From positions 1,635,001 to 1,699,000 of the forward strand of contig NZ_CP050699.1 in the NCBI RefSeq assembly GCF_005116675.2: 64,000 nt of DNA, read 5' to 3'. The translations under genes were made by a program, and so were the position numbers. The notes beneath the pieces are model-generated. The model had not been told where the DNA came from, made no database searches, and was given only the letters and a program-made list of their open reading frames with translations. The DNA comes from Desulfosediminicola ganghwensis (GTDB taxonomy: Bacteria; Desulfobacterota; Desulfobulbia; Desulfobulbales; Desulfocapsaceae). Positions 18,026 to 26,987 of this stretch are shown here, in pieces (position 1 is the stretch's first letter; every line of letters starts with the position of its first letter).

Positions 18026-19048
18026 ATGGTCTCTTGGACGAAATATCTCTGGCCGGCAATCCTCTTCTTGTGGCTGGCGCTGCTGCTTCTGCCCAACGAG
18101 GTGCTGAGCCATGAGAGCCAGCCCGGTGCCGTGGAGATCAGGCATCTGGCGGGGGACCGCTATGAGGTCGCCTGGCGCGCCCCGATCTATTACAACAAGC
18201 CCCACCCGGCCAGGCTGCAGTTGCCAAAGAACTGGCAGACCATTGGGCAACCTGTCCAGCGGCGCACCCGGGACGCCATCCTCTTTACCAGGATAGTCTC
18301 CACCCAGGGCGAGGGGCTTGACGGACAGATCCTGCGTTTTCCCGGTCTTGAGTCGACTATAACTGATGTTTTTATCAAAATAGCGTTGGCCGACGGCAGT
18401 GTCATGACCACCACGGCCAGGCCAACACGACCCTGGGCAGAACTCCGCGGTGAGCGCTCCTGGCATATAACGGCCCGGGAGTATCTCTTTCTCGGTTTCC
18501 ACCACATTCTGCTCGGCCTGGATCACCTGCTGTTTGTGCTTGGCTTGCTCCTGATCGTCAAGAGCAGGGTGATGTTGCTGCAAACCATCACCTCATTTAC
18601 GATCGCCCATTCAATTACCCTGGCCATTGCCACCCTTGGGTATGCACGGGCGCCGCTGCCGCCGCTCAATGCGGCTATAGCCCTGTCGATCATGTTCCTC
18701 GGGCCCGAGATCATGCGCGCCCGGCGCGGTGAGGACAGCCTGACCATAGCCCGGCCCTGGCTGGCCGCCTTTGGCTTTGGCCTGCTTCATGGCTTTGGTT
18801 TCGCCTCCGGGCTCTCCACCACCGGCATACCGAAGACCGAATTGCCGTGGGCGCTGCTCTGGTTCAACCTTGGGGTTGAGTTCGGACAACTTGTTTTTGT
18901 CTCCCTTATCTTGTTGCTTGCCTGGTCGTTTAGAACCTTGAAGATAGTGTGGCCAAAGTGGGTGGAGGTGGTGCCTGCCTACTCCGTCGGCAGCCTCGGA
19001 GCCTACTGGACCATTCAGCGAACCATGATCATGATCGGAGGATTCTAG
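18026..19048 (+). CDS. HupE/UreJ-2 family membrane protein
   Basis: A 340-residue protein: a signal-like hydrophobic start (residues 8-27), a periplasmic domain of about 125 residues, then about six transmembrane segments. The HupE/UreJ signature is in HHILLGLDHLLFVLG (about residues 159-173), with IAHSITLAIA, GLLHGFGFASGL and FNLGVEFGQL in later helices. HupE and UreJ relatives are linked to nickel or cobalt uptake; the group-2 proteins with a large N-terminal domain are less defined. It is one base after the parvulin gene and one base before the next HupE/UreJ gene. Confidence 0.85.
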   Translation: MVSWTKYLWPAILFLWLALLLLPNEVLSHESQPGAVEIRHLAGDRYEVAWRAPIYYNKPHPARLQLPKNWQTIGQPVQRRTRDAILFTRIVSTQGEGLDGQILRFPGLESTITDVFIKIALADGSVMTTTARPTRPWAELRGERSWHITAREYLFLGFHHILLGLDHLLFVLGLLLIVKSRVMLLQTITSFTIAHSITLAIATLGYARAPLPPLNAAIALSIMFLGPEIMRARRGEDSLTIARPWLAAFGFGLLHGFGFASGLSTTGIPKTELPWALLWFNLGVEFGQLVFVSLILLLAWSFRTLKIVWPKWVEVVPAYSVGSLGAYWTIQRTMIMIGGF

Positions 19049-19049
19049 G

Positions 19050-19652
19050 ATGAAGACTGATAAAAGCGCGTGGCTTGTCCTGGCGGCTTGGCTGCTGCTG
19101 ATGGCATTTCCCTTTGAAGCCGCAGCGCACATTGCCGGAGGGCAGGCCACCGGCTTCTGGACCGGGCTTGAACATCCCTGGTCCGGCCTGGACCATATCG
19201 TGGCCATGGTGGCGGTGGGCTTATGGGGAGCTCAGCTCGGTATGCCTGCTCTGTGGGTTTTGCCGGTTGTTTTTCCGATGCTGATGTCGGTGGGGGCCAT
19301 GCTGGGATTGCTTGGCATCCCGGTTCCCGGAGTTGAGGTGGGGATAGCTGTCTCGGCGGTGGCTCTTGGCATCATGGTTCTGGGGGAGGTGCGTCCCGGG
19401 ATGGTGGTGGCCATGCTGGTTGTTGGATTCTTTGCGATCTTTCATGGGCATGCCCACGGCACTGAGCTGCCGGCCGGGCAGAGCGGACTGCTCTATTCCA
19501 TGGGCTTTATTCTCGGCACCGGCTGTCTGCATGGAGTCGGTATCCTCATCGGTCTGGTTCACTACTATCCCCTGGGGAAGGGCCTTTTGCGGCTAACCGG
19601 TGGCTGTATCGCGGTTATGGGCCTGTTCTTTCTCTGGCATGCGGTAACCTGA
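19050..19652 (+). CDS. HupE/UreJ family membrane protein (canonical type)
   Basis: A 200-residue protein of typical HupE length with a cleavable signal (residues 6-26, ending AAA-H) and about six further hydrophobic segments. The key motif EHPWSGLDHIVAMVAVGLWG (about residues 36-55) and FHGHAHGTELP (about 130-140) contain the His and Asp residues thought to bind metal in HupE permeases. A nickel or cobalt permease role follows from the family but is not shown here. It begins one base after the preceding stop codon. Confidence 0.88.
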   Translation: MKTDKSAWLVLAAWLLLMAFPFEAAAHIAGGQATGFWTGLEHPWSGLDHIVAMVAVGLWGAQLGMPALWVLPVVFPMLMSVGAMLGLLGIPVPGVEVGIAVSAVALGIMVLGEVRPGMVVAMLVVGFFAIFHGHAHGTELPAGQSGLLYSMGFILGTGCLHGVGILIGLVHYYPLGKGLLRLTGGCIAVMGLFFLWHAVT

Positions 19653-19663
19653 GCCGAAAGCGA

Positions 19664-20269
19664 ATGGATTCTGGGAAAACGTCATTGTTTGTTTCTGTGC
19701 TGACAGCAGTCTTGTTCATGTTGTGGCCGGGGACTGCAACTGCCCATCTGGTCACCACCGGCATGGGCCCTGTCTATGACGGCATAGGCCATCTCCTGCT
19801 GACGCCGGAGGATATCATCCCGGTTGTGGCGCTGGCTCTATTTGGTGGGATGCGAGGTGCGGAGAGCTGTCGGAAGCTGCTGATGATTGTACCCCTGTGC
19901 TGGCTGTTGGGAGGTATTACTGGCTTCGGTGGCACAAACATCCCGGATTTCCCGGTGCAGGCTGGTTCTTTGCTGCTCATCGGTTTACTGGTGGCTGGAG
20001 ATGTCCGGCTACCAGTGCCGGTAACGGTCGGTATTGCCGGGCTGTTCGGCTTGCTGCACGGTTTCATGAATGGGGTGACCCTCAACAATGAGCTTGAACC
20101 ATTGGGTCTTTTGGGAATAACGATAGCCCTGATTGTGATAATCACCATAGTATCCGCCTTGGTCGTTTCCATAGCCGAGGGCTGGAAGCGGGTCGCCGTC
20201 AGGGTGGGAGGAAGCTGGGTTGCGGCCAGCGGCCTGCTGATGTTTGGCTGGTACCTGAAGGGGGCCTGA
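19664..20269 (+). CDS. divergent HupE/UreJ-like membrane protein
   Basis: A 201-residue paralogue of the preceding protein with the same membrane pattern and a signal segment (residues 8-26). The conserved HP-x-GxDH motif is reduced to YDGIGHLLLTPEDIIPV, and the second histidine motif FHGHAHGTEL is reduced to LLHGFMNGVTL, so several putative metal ligands are lost. It may be a non-transporting partner of the canonical copy or have changed specificity. It starts 11 bases after the preceding gene and ends the block. Confidence 0.75.
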   Translation: MDSGKTSLFVSVLTAVLFMLWPGTATAHLVTTGMGPVYDGIGHLLLTPEDIIPVVALALFGGMRGAESCRKLLMIVPLCWLLGGITGFGGTNIPDFPVQAGSLLLIGLLVAGDVRLPVPVTVGIAGLFGLLHGFMNGVTLNNELEPLGLLGITIALIVIITIVSALVVSIAEGWKRVAVRVGGSWVAASGLLMFGWYLKGA

Positions 20270-20327
20270 TGCCGGTTCAGCATTTAAGGGCGGCTATCTG
20301 CCGTATTCTGATGTTTGGTTTTGACAA

Positions 20328-21167
20328 TTAATCCTTGTGGGTTACCCCCAGAAAGGTGTGCCAGACACCATTTCCTTTCCAGTGTTTGAGTACTGAAACC
20401 GGCAACGTCTTCAGATGGGCGGAGATCTTTTCCGCTTCGCTGCTGAGCAGGCCGGAGAGCACAAACCACTTCTGCTGCAAAAATCCTTCACTGGCCACAA
20501 TATCCTTCATCACCGCGTAATGAATATTGGCAACCATCAGGTCGGTGGGCCGTGCAATAAGCTGTTCGGCGCGGCCGCTGACCACCTGGATGTTTGGTTC
20601 CAACTGGTTGAGCACTACATTGGCCTGGGCGGTCTGGGCGGCGAGATGATTGAAATCCACGGCCAGACATTTTTCGCAGCCCAGCTTGGCGGCTGCGATG
20701 GCTAGAATTCCGGTGCCTGTGCCGAGATCGAGCATGGTCTTCACCTTGCCGCCCATAGAGGCGATCTCGATCGCCTCCAGACAGTCGCGGGTGGTGGGGT
20801 GTGCGCCATTGCCGAAGACCACACCGGGGTTAAGCGAGATCGCTATCTGACCTGGTTCAACCTGCTGCTCGCTCCATGAGGGCTGCAGCACAAATCTGCC
20901 GATCTGAACCGGATCGATTGAGCCGCCCTGCCAGTCGGCGTAGCTCATCTCATATTGATCAACGAGTTGAAGTGTATTGTGATCTTCGACCACTTGGCCG
21001 ACGGTTTCATCGGCTGCTTCCAGAAAAAAGAGAAATGAAAACTCATCTTCTTCCCAATTACCTAAAAAGGCGGGATGGGAGATGACGTAATCGAGGCTGA
21101 TAATCCCTTCCAGGTAGTAGATATGCAGTATCGAGTCGGGGCGAAGTAGTGCTGTTGCGCAATTCAT
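20328..21167 (-). CDS. prmA: ribosomal protein L11 methyltransferase family protein (PrmA-like)
   Basis: A 279-residue SAM-dependent methyltransferase. The PrmA signature NPGVVFGNGAHPTTRDCLEAI and the SAM-binding motif LDLGTGTGILAIAAAKLG are present (about residues 110-165). The usual Asn-Pro/Leu motif IV reads VANIHYAVM, a variant of VANILA. The N-terminal region differs from E. coli PrmA, so methylation of ribosomal protein L11 is likely but another protein substrate is possible. AGGAAA lies before the ATG. It converges on the HupE/UreJ block. Confidence 0.8.
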   Translation of the reverse strand: MNCATALLRPDSILHIYYLEGIISLDYVISHPAFLGNWEEDEFSFLFFLEAADETVGQVVEDHNTLQLVDQYEMSYADWQGGSIDPVQIGRFVLQPSWSEQQVEPGQIAISLNPGVVFGNGAHPTTRDCLEAIEIASMGGKVKTMLDLGTGTGILAIAAAKLGCEKCLAVDFNHLAAQTAQANVVLNQLEPNIQVVSGRAEQLIARPTDLMVANIHYAVMKDIVASEGFLQQKWFVLSGLLSSEAEKISAHLKTLPVSVLKHWKGNGVWHTFLGVTHKD

Positions 21168-21485
21168 CTGCTTTTTCCTGACACAAATTATTGGTTGAAA
21201 ATCTTCTGAAGAATTAACAGTTACATCGTAAAAAGCTGACTATACAGCGTTCACAGGCTGGCTGGAAGGATAAATTGAGCCAGGGTCCCCCGGTAGCCGT
21301 CATCGCGCGTAGTGATTGCCATCATTACAGCGAAAGAGGAAAGAGATTGTCCGCCTTGGCCGAATGCGCTAGTCTTATGGACTGTGAGCTGATGTAACAT
21401 CGGGGCTCTGGCGTAGCCGAGCTGTCTGTGAAAGAAATGAGAGACTCTGTGCATGTCCGGCAGAGGATCGGTGACAGGTGGATGA
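21168..21485. other. intergenic region before the first alcohol dehydrogenase
   Basis: About 318 bases between divergent genes. I found no convincing sigma-54 or sigma-70 promoter, and no gene. It should contain promoters for the PrmA-like gene and for the dehydrogenase-kinase-activator operon. Confidence 0.35.
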
Positions 21486-22640
21486 TTGCTGATGGATATT
21501 ATTAAATTTGCTATTCCTGAGATTATTTTCGGCAGGGGAAGCCTCAATTACGCGGGTCAGTGTGCTTTGCGACTCGGCGGGAAAAAAGTCTTTCTGGTCA
21601 GCGACTCGGGTATCGAGGAGGCGGGCTGGCTTGACCGGTTGATGCACATTCTGAAAAAGGATGGGATCGAGTGGGTCTATTATCCCGGCGTAACCTCCAA
21701 TCCCCGTGATTATCAGGTGGAGCAGGGCGCCGAACTCTACATGAAGAACGGCGCAGACGTCATTATCGCCATTGGTGGCGGCAGCCCGATGGACACAGCT
21801 AAGGGCATCGCTATCCTGGCCAACAATGGCGGACGGATACGTGATTACGAAGGGGCCAACAAGGTGGAACGCCCGTTGCCGCCCATGGTCCTGGTTACCA
21901 CCACCGCCGGCAGTGGCTCCGATATTTCCCAGTTTGCCATAATCACCGATATGGAACGGGCGGTGAAAATGTCTATCATCACCAGGACACTGGTGCCCAA
22001 TATTGCCATTGTCGACCCGTTGATTCTCAGAACCAAGAGCGAGACACTTATCATCAGGAGCGCATCGGATGCGCTGGCCCATGCTGTTGAAGCGTACCTG
22101 TCGGTGATCGCCTCGCCATTTACCTCAATGCACTCGTTGAAAGCGATTGAGTTGATCCATAAAAATCTGAAGCTGGCAGTGGAGACACGTTCGCTTGAGG
22201 CGCTTGAGCAGTTGAGTATCGCCTCGGTCTCTGCCTCCATCGCGTTTTCCAATGCCGGTCTTGGGGCAGAGCATGCCCTGGCGCACTCCCTGGGCGGCCA
22301 GTTTGATATTCCCCACGGCGTGGTTCATCCCATCCTGTTGACCTCAGTGATGCGATTTAATCTTGATGCCTGTGAGCAGAAGATGGCGGATATCGGCAGG
22401 GTGATACTCGGCGGTCAGCGAGGCTCTGATAACCGTACGGCGCTTGAAGGCATTGACAAGCTCACCGAGTTTTTCTCTTCTTTCGACGTTTCTTTAAAGC
22501 TGCGGGATGAAGTCGGCGAGGAGGGCAAAGAGATGCTTGAGCCAATAGCCAAAATGGCCATCAACGATGCCTGCAACCTCACCAATCCGCGACCGGCCAC
22601 CAGTGAAGAGTTGCTGGCTATCTGTGAGGAGGTGTGGTAA
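21486..22640 (+). CDS. iron-containing alcohol dehydrogenase
   Basis: A 384-residue group III dehydrogenase. The NAD-binding motif is IAIGGGSPMDTAKGIAI (about residues 94-110). Iron ligands are expected in SASDALAHAVEAY and HALAHSLGGQFDIPHGVVH (about 194-280). It probably interconverts an alcohol and aldehyde with NAD(H). The stop codon overlaps the ATG of a histidine kinase gene by one base, which suggests that the sensor responds to its substrate or product. Confidence 0.92.
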   Translation: MLMDIIKFAIPEIIFGRGSLNYAGQCALRLGGKKVFLVSDSGIEEAGWLDRLMHILKKDGIEWVYYPGVTSNPRDYQVEQGAELYMKNGADVIIAIGGGSPMDTAKGIAILANNGGRIRDYEGANKVERPLPPMVLVTTTAGSGSDISQFAIITDMERAVKMSIITRTLVPNIAIVDPLILRTKSETLIIRSASDALAHAVEAYLSVIASPFTSMHSLKAIELIHKNLKLAVETRSLEALEQLSIASVSASIAFSNAGLGAEHALAHSLGGQFDIPHGVVHPILLTSVMRFNLDACEQKMADIGRVILGGQRGSDNRTALEGIDKLTEFFSSFDVSLKLRDEVGEEGKEMLEPIAKMAINDACNLTNPRPATSEELLAICEEVW

Positions 22641-23866
22641 TGCCGGGGAAAACGACCCTAGAGGACCTGATAGGGATAGAGCACTGCAAGCTGGGATTTT
22701 ACCAGGAGTTGCAACAGAACGTCGCCCAGCTGAGCAGATCGAATATGAAGCTTGACGAGAAGCGCAAAGAAAACCAGGCGCTTCTGGACGGGATCACCGA
22801 TATGATGATCGTCCTTTCCGAAGATCTGACCATTAAACGGGTAAACCATGTCTTTCACCGCTGGTATCCGGGAGTGGACCCGGTAGAAAAGAGCTGCCAC
22901 CAGATCTTGAGAGGAAAGTCGACCCGTTGTGAGGAGTGCCCGGCCCTGAAAGCTTTCGACTGCAATGAGGTGGTCAAGGATTTCTGCATTTACAAAGTGG
23001 ATGGTAAGTATCGGCATTATGAGATCATCGCCTCACCATTGAAGACCGACCCGGCCTCTGAGCGCCAGGTGTTGTTGTTCAAGCGCGATCTCACCCGTGA
23101 AAAGGAATACCAGGCGCAATTTTATCAGGCCGAGAAAATGGCCACCATTGGCACCCTGGCAGCCGGTGTGGCCCATGAAATTAATAATCCGCTGACGGCA
23201 ATCAGCGGTTTTGCAGAAGGTTTGCAGCGCAGGGTGAAAAAGCTGGAAGGCGTGGTGCCCGAGGAAATGCTCAGCGATTTCAGGGAATATACCCGAACCA
23301 TTATTGACGAGGGACTCCGCTGTCAGGATATCGTCAGAAACCTGCTTACTTTCAGCAGGCCCAAGTGTACCAGTCTGGGGCCGGTGGATATGAATGGCTG
23401 CGTGCGGGACACCCTGTTTTTGCTCAAACATCATTTTAAGCGACAGCAGCATATTACAATCACGACCAGGTTGGCCGAAAGTCTGCCCTCTATTTGTGGA
23501 GATGAATCGCAGTTGAAGCAGGTGATACTCAATCTGCTCACCAACGCCTGTGATGCAATCGCAGAGGGCGGTATGGTGGAAATTTCCACTGTGGAGACAG
23601 AGACCTTGGGGGTCAAACTGGTGATCAAAGATACCGGTTGCGGCATCTCCTTAGAGAATCTGGATAAGTTGTTTGAGCCGTTTTATACCACCAAGCCGGT
23701 TGGGCAGGGGGTTGGTATCGGCCTGTCTACCTGCTATTCGATTGTGAGGAACCATGGCGGGGAAATCGTGGTGGATAGTACTCCCGGTAGCGGGTCTGCA
23801 TTTGAAGTACGTTTGCCCGGGGTTGCCGATAGTGGAAGTTGCTCTGAGCAGACATTTTGTTTTTAG
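22640..23866 (+). CDS. PAS-domain sensor histidine kinase
   Basis: A 408-residue cytoplasmic kinase. It has an N-terminal coiled segment (residues 20-50), a PAS domain (about 50-150) with a cysteine set (SCHQILRGKSTRCEECPAL), a dimerisation domain with the phosphoacceptor His179 in VAHEINNPLTAI, and an ATPase domain with NLLTNACDAI, DTGCGIS and GVGIGLSTCYSIV. There are no membrane helices. The clustered cysteines hint at redox or metal sensing, an inference. It is translationally coupled to the dehydrogenase and three bases ahead of the sigma-54 activator, its probable partner. Confidence 0.9.
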   Translation: MPGKTTLEDLIGIEHCKLGFYQELQQNVAQLSRSNMKLDEKRKENQALLDGITDMMIVLSEDLTIKRVNHVFHRWYPGVDPVEKSCHQILRGKSTRCEECPALKAFDCNEVVKDFCIYKVDGKYRHYEIIASPLKTDPASERQVLLFKRDLTREKEYQAQFYQAEKMATIGTLAAGVAHEINNPLTAISGFAEGLQRRVKKLEGVVPEEMLSDFREYTRTIIDEGLRCQDIVRNLLTFSRPKCTSLGPVDMNGCVRDTLFLLKHHFKRQQHITITTRLAESLPSICGDESQLKQVILNLLTNACDAIAEGGMVEISTVETETLGVKLVIKDTGCGISLENLDKLFEPFYTTKPVGQGVGIGLSTCYSIVRNHGGEIVVDSTPGSGSAFEVRLPGVADSGSCSEQTFCF

Positions 23867-23869
23867 GAG

Positions 23870-25216
23870 ATGAGCAGGGGGATGGAAGAAAAAAAATACA
23901 ATATTCTGGTAATTGATGATGAGGAGCCGATTCGCAGACTTTTGCAGAATGAATTGAGCAACTCATATCGGGCAGTGCATGTGGCAGGGTGCGGGGCAGA
24001 AGGTCTGAAAAAGGCCCGTGACTACTGGTTTGACGTAGTCTTGCTCGATCTCAGTTTGCCCGATGTCCATGATCTGGAGTTGTTGATAACGATCCGGGAG
24101 TCTGTGCCCGATTGTGAAGTTATTATGATCACCGGCCATGGTGACATCGACAGCGCTGTGCAATCCATGAAACTCGGTGCCTGCGACTTTATCCGCAAGC
24201 CTTTCAATCTGGATCGGCTGGAACTGATAGTGGAAAAGGCACACCAGCGGGTGATGCTGGCACGTGAGAATGCGATCCTGCGTCATAGTGCCGACAGCGG
24301 CAGCGTAGCCGTCAATTTTATCGGCAACTCCAAAGCGGTAAAGGATATAAAATTTCTGGTGGAAAAAGTCGCACCAGCCAGAATTCCGGTACTCATTACC
24401 GGTGAATCGGGGGTGGGCAAAGACGTTGTCGCCCGGCTCATCCACCAGCGTTCCGGCTGTGGCGCCAACCCGATGATTGCCAAGAACTGTGCTTCGCTGC
24501 AGAAGGAACTAGCTCGAAGCGAGCTCTTTGGTCATATCAAGGGCGCTTTTACCGGAGCAACTGAAACCCGTGAAGGACTGTTGGCATTTGCCAATGATTC
24601 AACGCTCTTTTTAGATGAGATAGGCGAGTTGCCGTTGGCTGTTCAGGCTTCCCTGCTGCGGGCTCTGGAGACCAAAAGTTATCGAAGAATCGGCGAAAAG
24701 GAGGAGCGAACGGTCAACACCCGCTTTCTTTTTGCCACGAACCGGGTGCTGCTCGAAGAAGTTGAAAATGGCCGTTTCAACGAGGCTTTTTTCCACCGTA
24801 TCAATGCCTTTACTATCGAGATTCCACCTCTTCGGGAGCGGAAAGAGGACCTGTCGCTGCTGGTCGACTATTTTCTGAACGCCTTGAGCCCGGATGGCAG
24901 CGATTACAGGATAATTGACACGGCCATGGACTGTGTGCTGCGTTATCACTGGCCTGGCAATATCCGGGAACTTCGTAATGTGCTGGAGCGGGCAATAATT
25001 CTGGCTGAGAATGGTCTTATTACCGAGCGGTGTCTGCCCCATGATCTGGCGGGCGGTGCTGCCGAGGAGTGTTCACCGCTGTCTCTGGAGACAGTTGAGC
25101 GCCAGCATATCATCAAGATGCTCGATTACTTTTCCGGTAATCGCCAGAAAACTGCGGAGTCTCTCGGAATAAGCAGAAAGACTCTCTATAGAAAGCTCGC
25201 CCGGTATGAAGATTAA
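23870..25216 (+). CDS. sigma-54-dependent response regulator
   Basis: A 448-residue NtrC-type activator. It has a receiver domain (acid pair Asp16-Asp17, phosphoacceptor Asp60 in VVLLDLSLPD), a AAA+ domain (Walker A GESGVGKD, the sigma-54 contact loop GAFTGA, Walker B STLFLDEIGELP) and a C-terminal Fis-type helix-turn-helix (NRQKTAESLGISRKTLYRKL). An ATG at 23882 is an alternative start four codons in. It is likely to activate the consensus -24/-12 promoter at 25470-25486 ahead of the second alcohol dehydrogenase. Confidence 0.93.
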   Translation: MSRGMEEKKYNILVIDDEEPIRRLLQNELSNSYRAVHVAGCGAEGLKKARDYWFDVVLLDLSLPDVHDLELLITIRESVPDCEVIMITGHGDIDSAVQSMKLGACDFIRKPFNLDRLELIVEKAHQRVMLARENAILRHSADSGSVAVNFIGNSKAVKDIKFLVEKVAPARIPVLITGESGVGKDVVARLIHQRSGCGANPMIAKNCASLQKELARSELFGHIKGAFTGATETREGLLAFANDSTLFLDEIGELPLAVQASLLRALETKSYRRIGEKEERTVNTRFLFATNRVLLEEVENGRFNEAFFHRINAFTIEIPPLRERKEDLSLLVDYFLNALSPDGSDYRIIDTAMDCVLRYHWPGNIRELRNVLERAIILAENGLITERCLPHDLAGGAAEECSPLSLETVERQHIIKMLDYFSGNRQKTAESLGISRKTLYRKLARYED

Positions 25217-25258
25217 ATTCTGAGCCTCTTTATCTTTTGTCCCTTCCCTGTGTGTGTC

Positions 25259-25300
25259 AAAATGACCCGAACAGCCTCACTAGCGGGTCATTTTGTCTTT
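25259..25300 (+). terminator. terminator after the dehydrogenase-kinase-activator operon
   Basis: AAAATGACCCG and CGGGTCATTTT form a perfect 11-bp stem around a 14-base loop and are followed by T-rich sequence. It ends the operon 21486-25216. Confidence 0.8.
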
Positions 25301-25389
25301 ACACCCATCCTGCCTAAATAAAAACCCATAATTACTGTTGGTTAGCTGTAAAATTTCAGCCGTGTCACCTCGCCGATTGGTACCGATAT

Positions 25390-25415
25390 GTCACAGTTGC
25401 GTGGCAGGGTGTGAC
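25390..25415. promoter_or_regulatory. candidate activator-binding inverted repeat
   Basis: GTCACA (25390-25395) and TGTGAC (25410-25415) are perfect inverted arms 14 bases apart. A related GTGTCAC lies at 25362-25368. The sites are 55-110 bases upstream of a sigma-54 promoter, the usual place for an enhancer bound by an NtrC-type activator. Confidence 0.45.
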
Positions 25416-25469
25416 CTTTTGCAGTGAGAGGGGATTGGCTATGTGCCTGTAGTAGCGTCATTACTGTTT

Positions 25470-25486
25470 TGGCACGACTGTTGCTA
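25470..25486 (+). promoter_or_regulatory. sigma-54 promoter for the second alcohol dehydrogenase
   Basis: TGGCACGACTGTTGCTA matches the -24/-12 consensus TGGCACG-N4-TTGCW at every defined position. It lies about 124 bases before the ATG at 25610, downstream of a sigma-54 activator gene. Confidence 0.9.
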
Positions 25487-25609
25487 TATATGTTACGGAT
25501 TTTGTGTTGATTATTGTATGAGCTCTTCCAGAAGCGGTTTTCTGACCCGAAGCACCATAGCCGGGAGAAAACTTCATATTCGTAACATCAGAAAAAGGAC
25601 GGTTTCATT

Positions 25610-26791
25610 ATGGCTACACAGGAAATGGTTTATGGCTACTTCATCCCAAGCGTTACCCTGATCGGCATTGGTGCAAGCAAAGAGATTCCAGCCAAAATCA
25701 AAGCTCTTGGTGGAACAAAGCCCCTTATTGTTGCAGACAAAGGTATCACAGCCGCAGGTATTACCAAGACAGTAACCGATATGTTGGAAGCGGATGGCAT
25801 GGAATGTGTTGTTTACGATGAGACCATTCCAAATCCGACCGATAATAATGTTCATGCGGGTGTTGAGTCCTACAAAATGAACAAGTGTGACAGCCTGATC
25901 ACCCTTGGTGGTGGTAGCGCCCATGATTGCGGTAAGGGCATTGGCCTGGTGATCGCAAACGGCGGCACCATCCATGATTATGAGGGTGTTGATAAATCAG
26001 CCAATCCCATGCCTCCGTATGTAGCGGTAAACACCACAGCCGGAACTGCTTCAGAAATGACCCGCTTCTGTATCATCACTGATACCAGCCGAAAGGTGAA
26101 GATGGCCATCGTAGACTGGCGCGTGACCCCGGGTGTCGCCATTGATGACCCGATGCTGATGGTAGGAATGCCTCCCGCGCTGACCGCTGCAACCGGTATG
26201 GACGCCCTGACCCACGCAGTTGAAGCCTATGTGTCCACTATCGCCAACCCCATGACCGACTCTGCAGCAGAAAAAGCTATCGAGCTTATCGCCAAACATC
26301 TTCGACCGGCAGTGGCTAATGGTGAAGATATTGATGCTCGCGAAGGTATGTGCTTTGCCCAGTATCTGGCTGGTATGGCTTTCAACAACGCCAGTCTCGG
26401 CCATGTGCATGCAATGGCACATCAGCTCGGCGGTTTTTATGACCTGCCCCATGGTGAGTGCAATGCCATCCTGCTGCCACATGTCAGCCGTTTCAACCTG
26501 ATCGCCAAGGTGGATCGTTTCGTCAAGATCGCTGAACTCATGGGCGAGAACACCGAAGGGTTGTCACCGCGTGCAGCGGCTGAACTGGCACTTTCTGCAA
26601 TTCAGAAACTCTCCACCGATATCGGCATCCCGGCCGGTCTGGTCGAGTTGGGCAAGCGCTACGGTAAAGAGGTCAAGGCTGAAGATATCGGCACCATGAC
26701 CGCCAACGCCCAGGTTGACGCCTGCGGGTTGACCAATCCACGCCGACCTACCGATGACGATGTAAAGGCTATTTACACCGCCGCGTTATAA
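25610..26791 (+). CDS. iron-containing alcohol dehydrogenase (methanol/1,3-propanediol dehydrogenase type)
   Basis: A 393-residue group III dehydrogenase of the subgroup that includes NAD-dependent methanol dehydrogenase and 1,3-propanediol dehydrogenase. The cofactor motif is TLGGGSAHDCGKGIGL (about residues 97-112) and the iron-binding segments are GMDALTHAVEAY and HAMAHQLGGFYDLPHGECN. It is a monocistronic gene with a sigma-54 promoter upstream and a stem-loop downstream, so it should be strongly inducible by the adjacent two-component pair. The substrate is probably a short-chain alcohol, an inference. Confidence 0.93.
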   Translation: MATQEMVYGYFIPSVTLIGIGASKEIPAKIKALGGTKPLIVADKGITAAGITKTVTDMLEADGMECVVYDETIPNPTDNNVHAGVESYKMNKCDSLITLGGGSAHDCGKGIGLVIANGGTIHDYEGVDKSANPMPPYVAVNTTAGTASEMTRFCIITDTSRKVKMAIVDWRVTPGVAIDDPMLMVGMPPALTAATGMDALTHAVEAYVSTIANPMTDSAAEKAIELIAKHLRPAVANGEDIDAREGMCFAQYLAGMAFNNASLGHVHAMAHQLGGFYDLPHGECNAILLPHVSRFNLIAKVDRFVKIAELMGENTEGLSPRAAAELALSAIQKLSTDIGIPAGLVELGKRYGKEVKAEDIGTMTANAQVDACGLTNPRRPTDDDVKAIYTAAL

Positions 26792-26812
26792 TACTCTGAC
26801 ATTTGCTGCATG

Positions 26813-26836
26813 AGCGGCTCAGCTCTTGAGCCGCTT
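26813..26836 (+). terminator. stem-loop after the second alcohol dehydrogenase
   Basis: AGCGGCTCA and TGAGCCGCT form a perfect 9-bp stem around five bases. No T-run follows (TAAAA), so termination strength is uncertain. Confidence 0.45.
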
Positions 26837-26922
26837 AAAAGGTGAGATGAGGGTGGCCCGGTAGGTATGTCCAATGCCCTGTCCAGCATCGCATACCGCT
26901 CTGACTATCCCGTCTCTATACC

Positions 26923-26960
26923 AAAAAGGTCCCTGCATAATTACATGCAGGGACCTTTTC
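26923..26960. terminator. bidirectional terminator between convergent genes
   Basis: AAAAGGTCCCTGCAT and ATGCAGGGACCTTTT form a perfect 15-bp stem around a short AT loop, with A-run and T-run flanks, so it can stop transcription from the dehydrogenase (plus) and the acyl-CoA ligase (minus). Confidence 0.85.
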
Positions 26961-26987
26961 TTGATTACGGGCTGTTCAGTATACTGC

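Noticed and set aside
13156-18096. Long minus-strand frames opposite the DUF3604 and parvulin genes
   Set aside because: GC-rich coding DNA leaves the antisense strand open. The encoded peptides have no recognisable domain, while the plus-strand proteins do.
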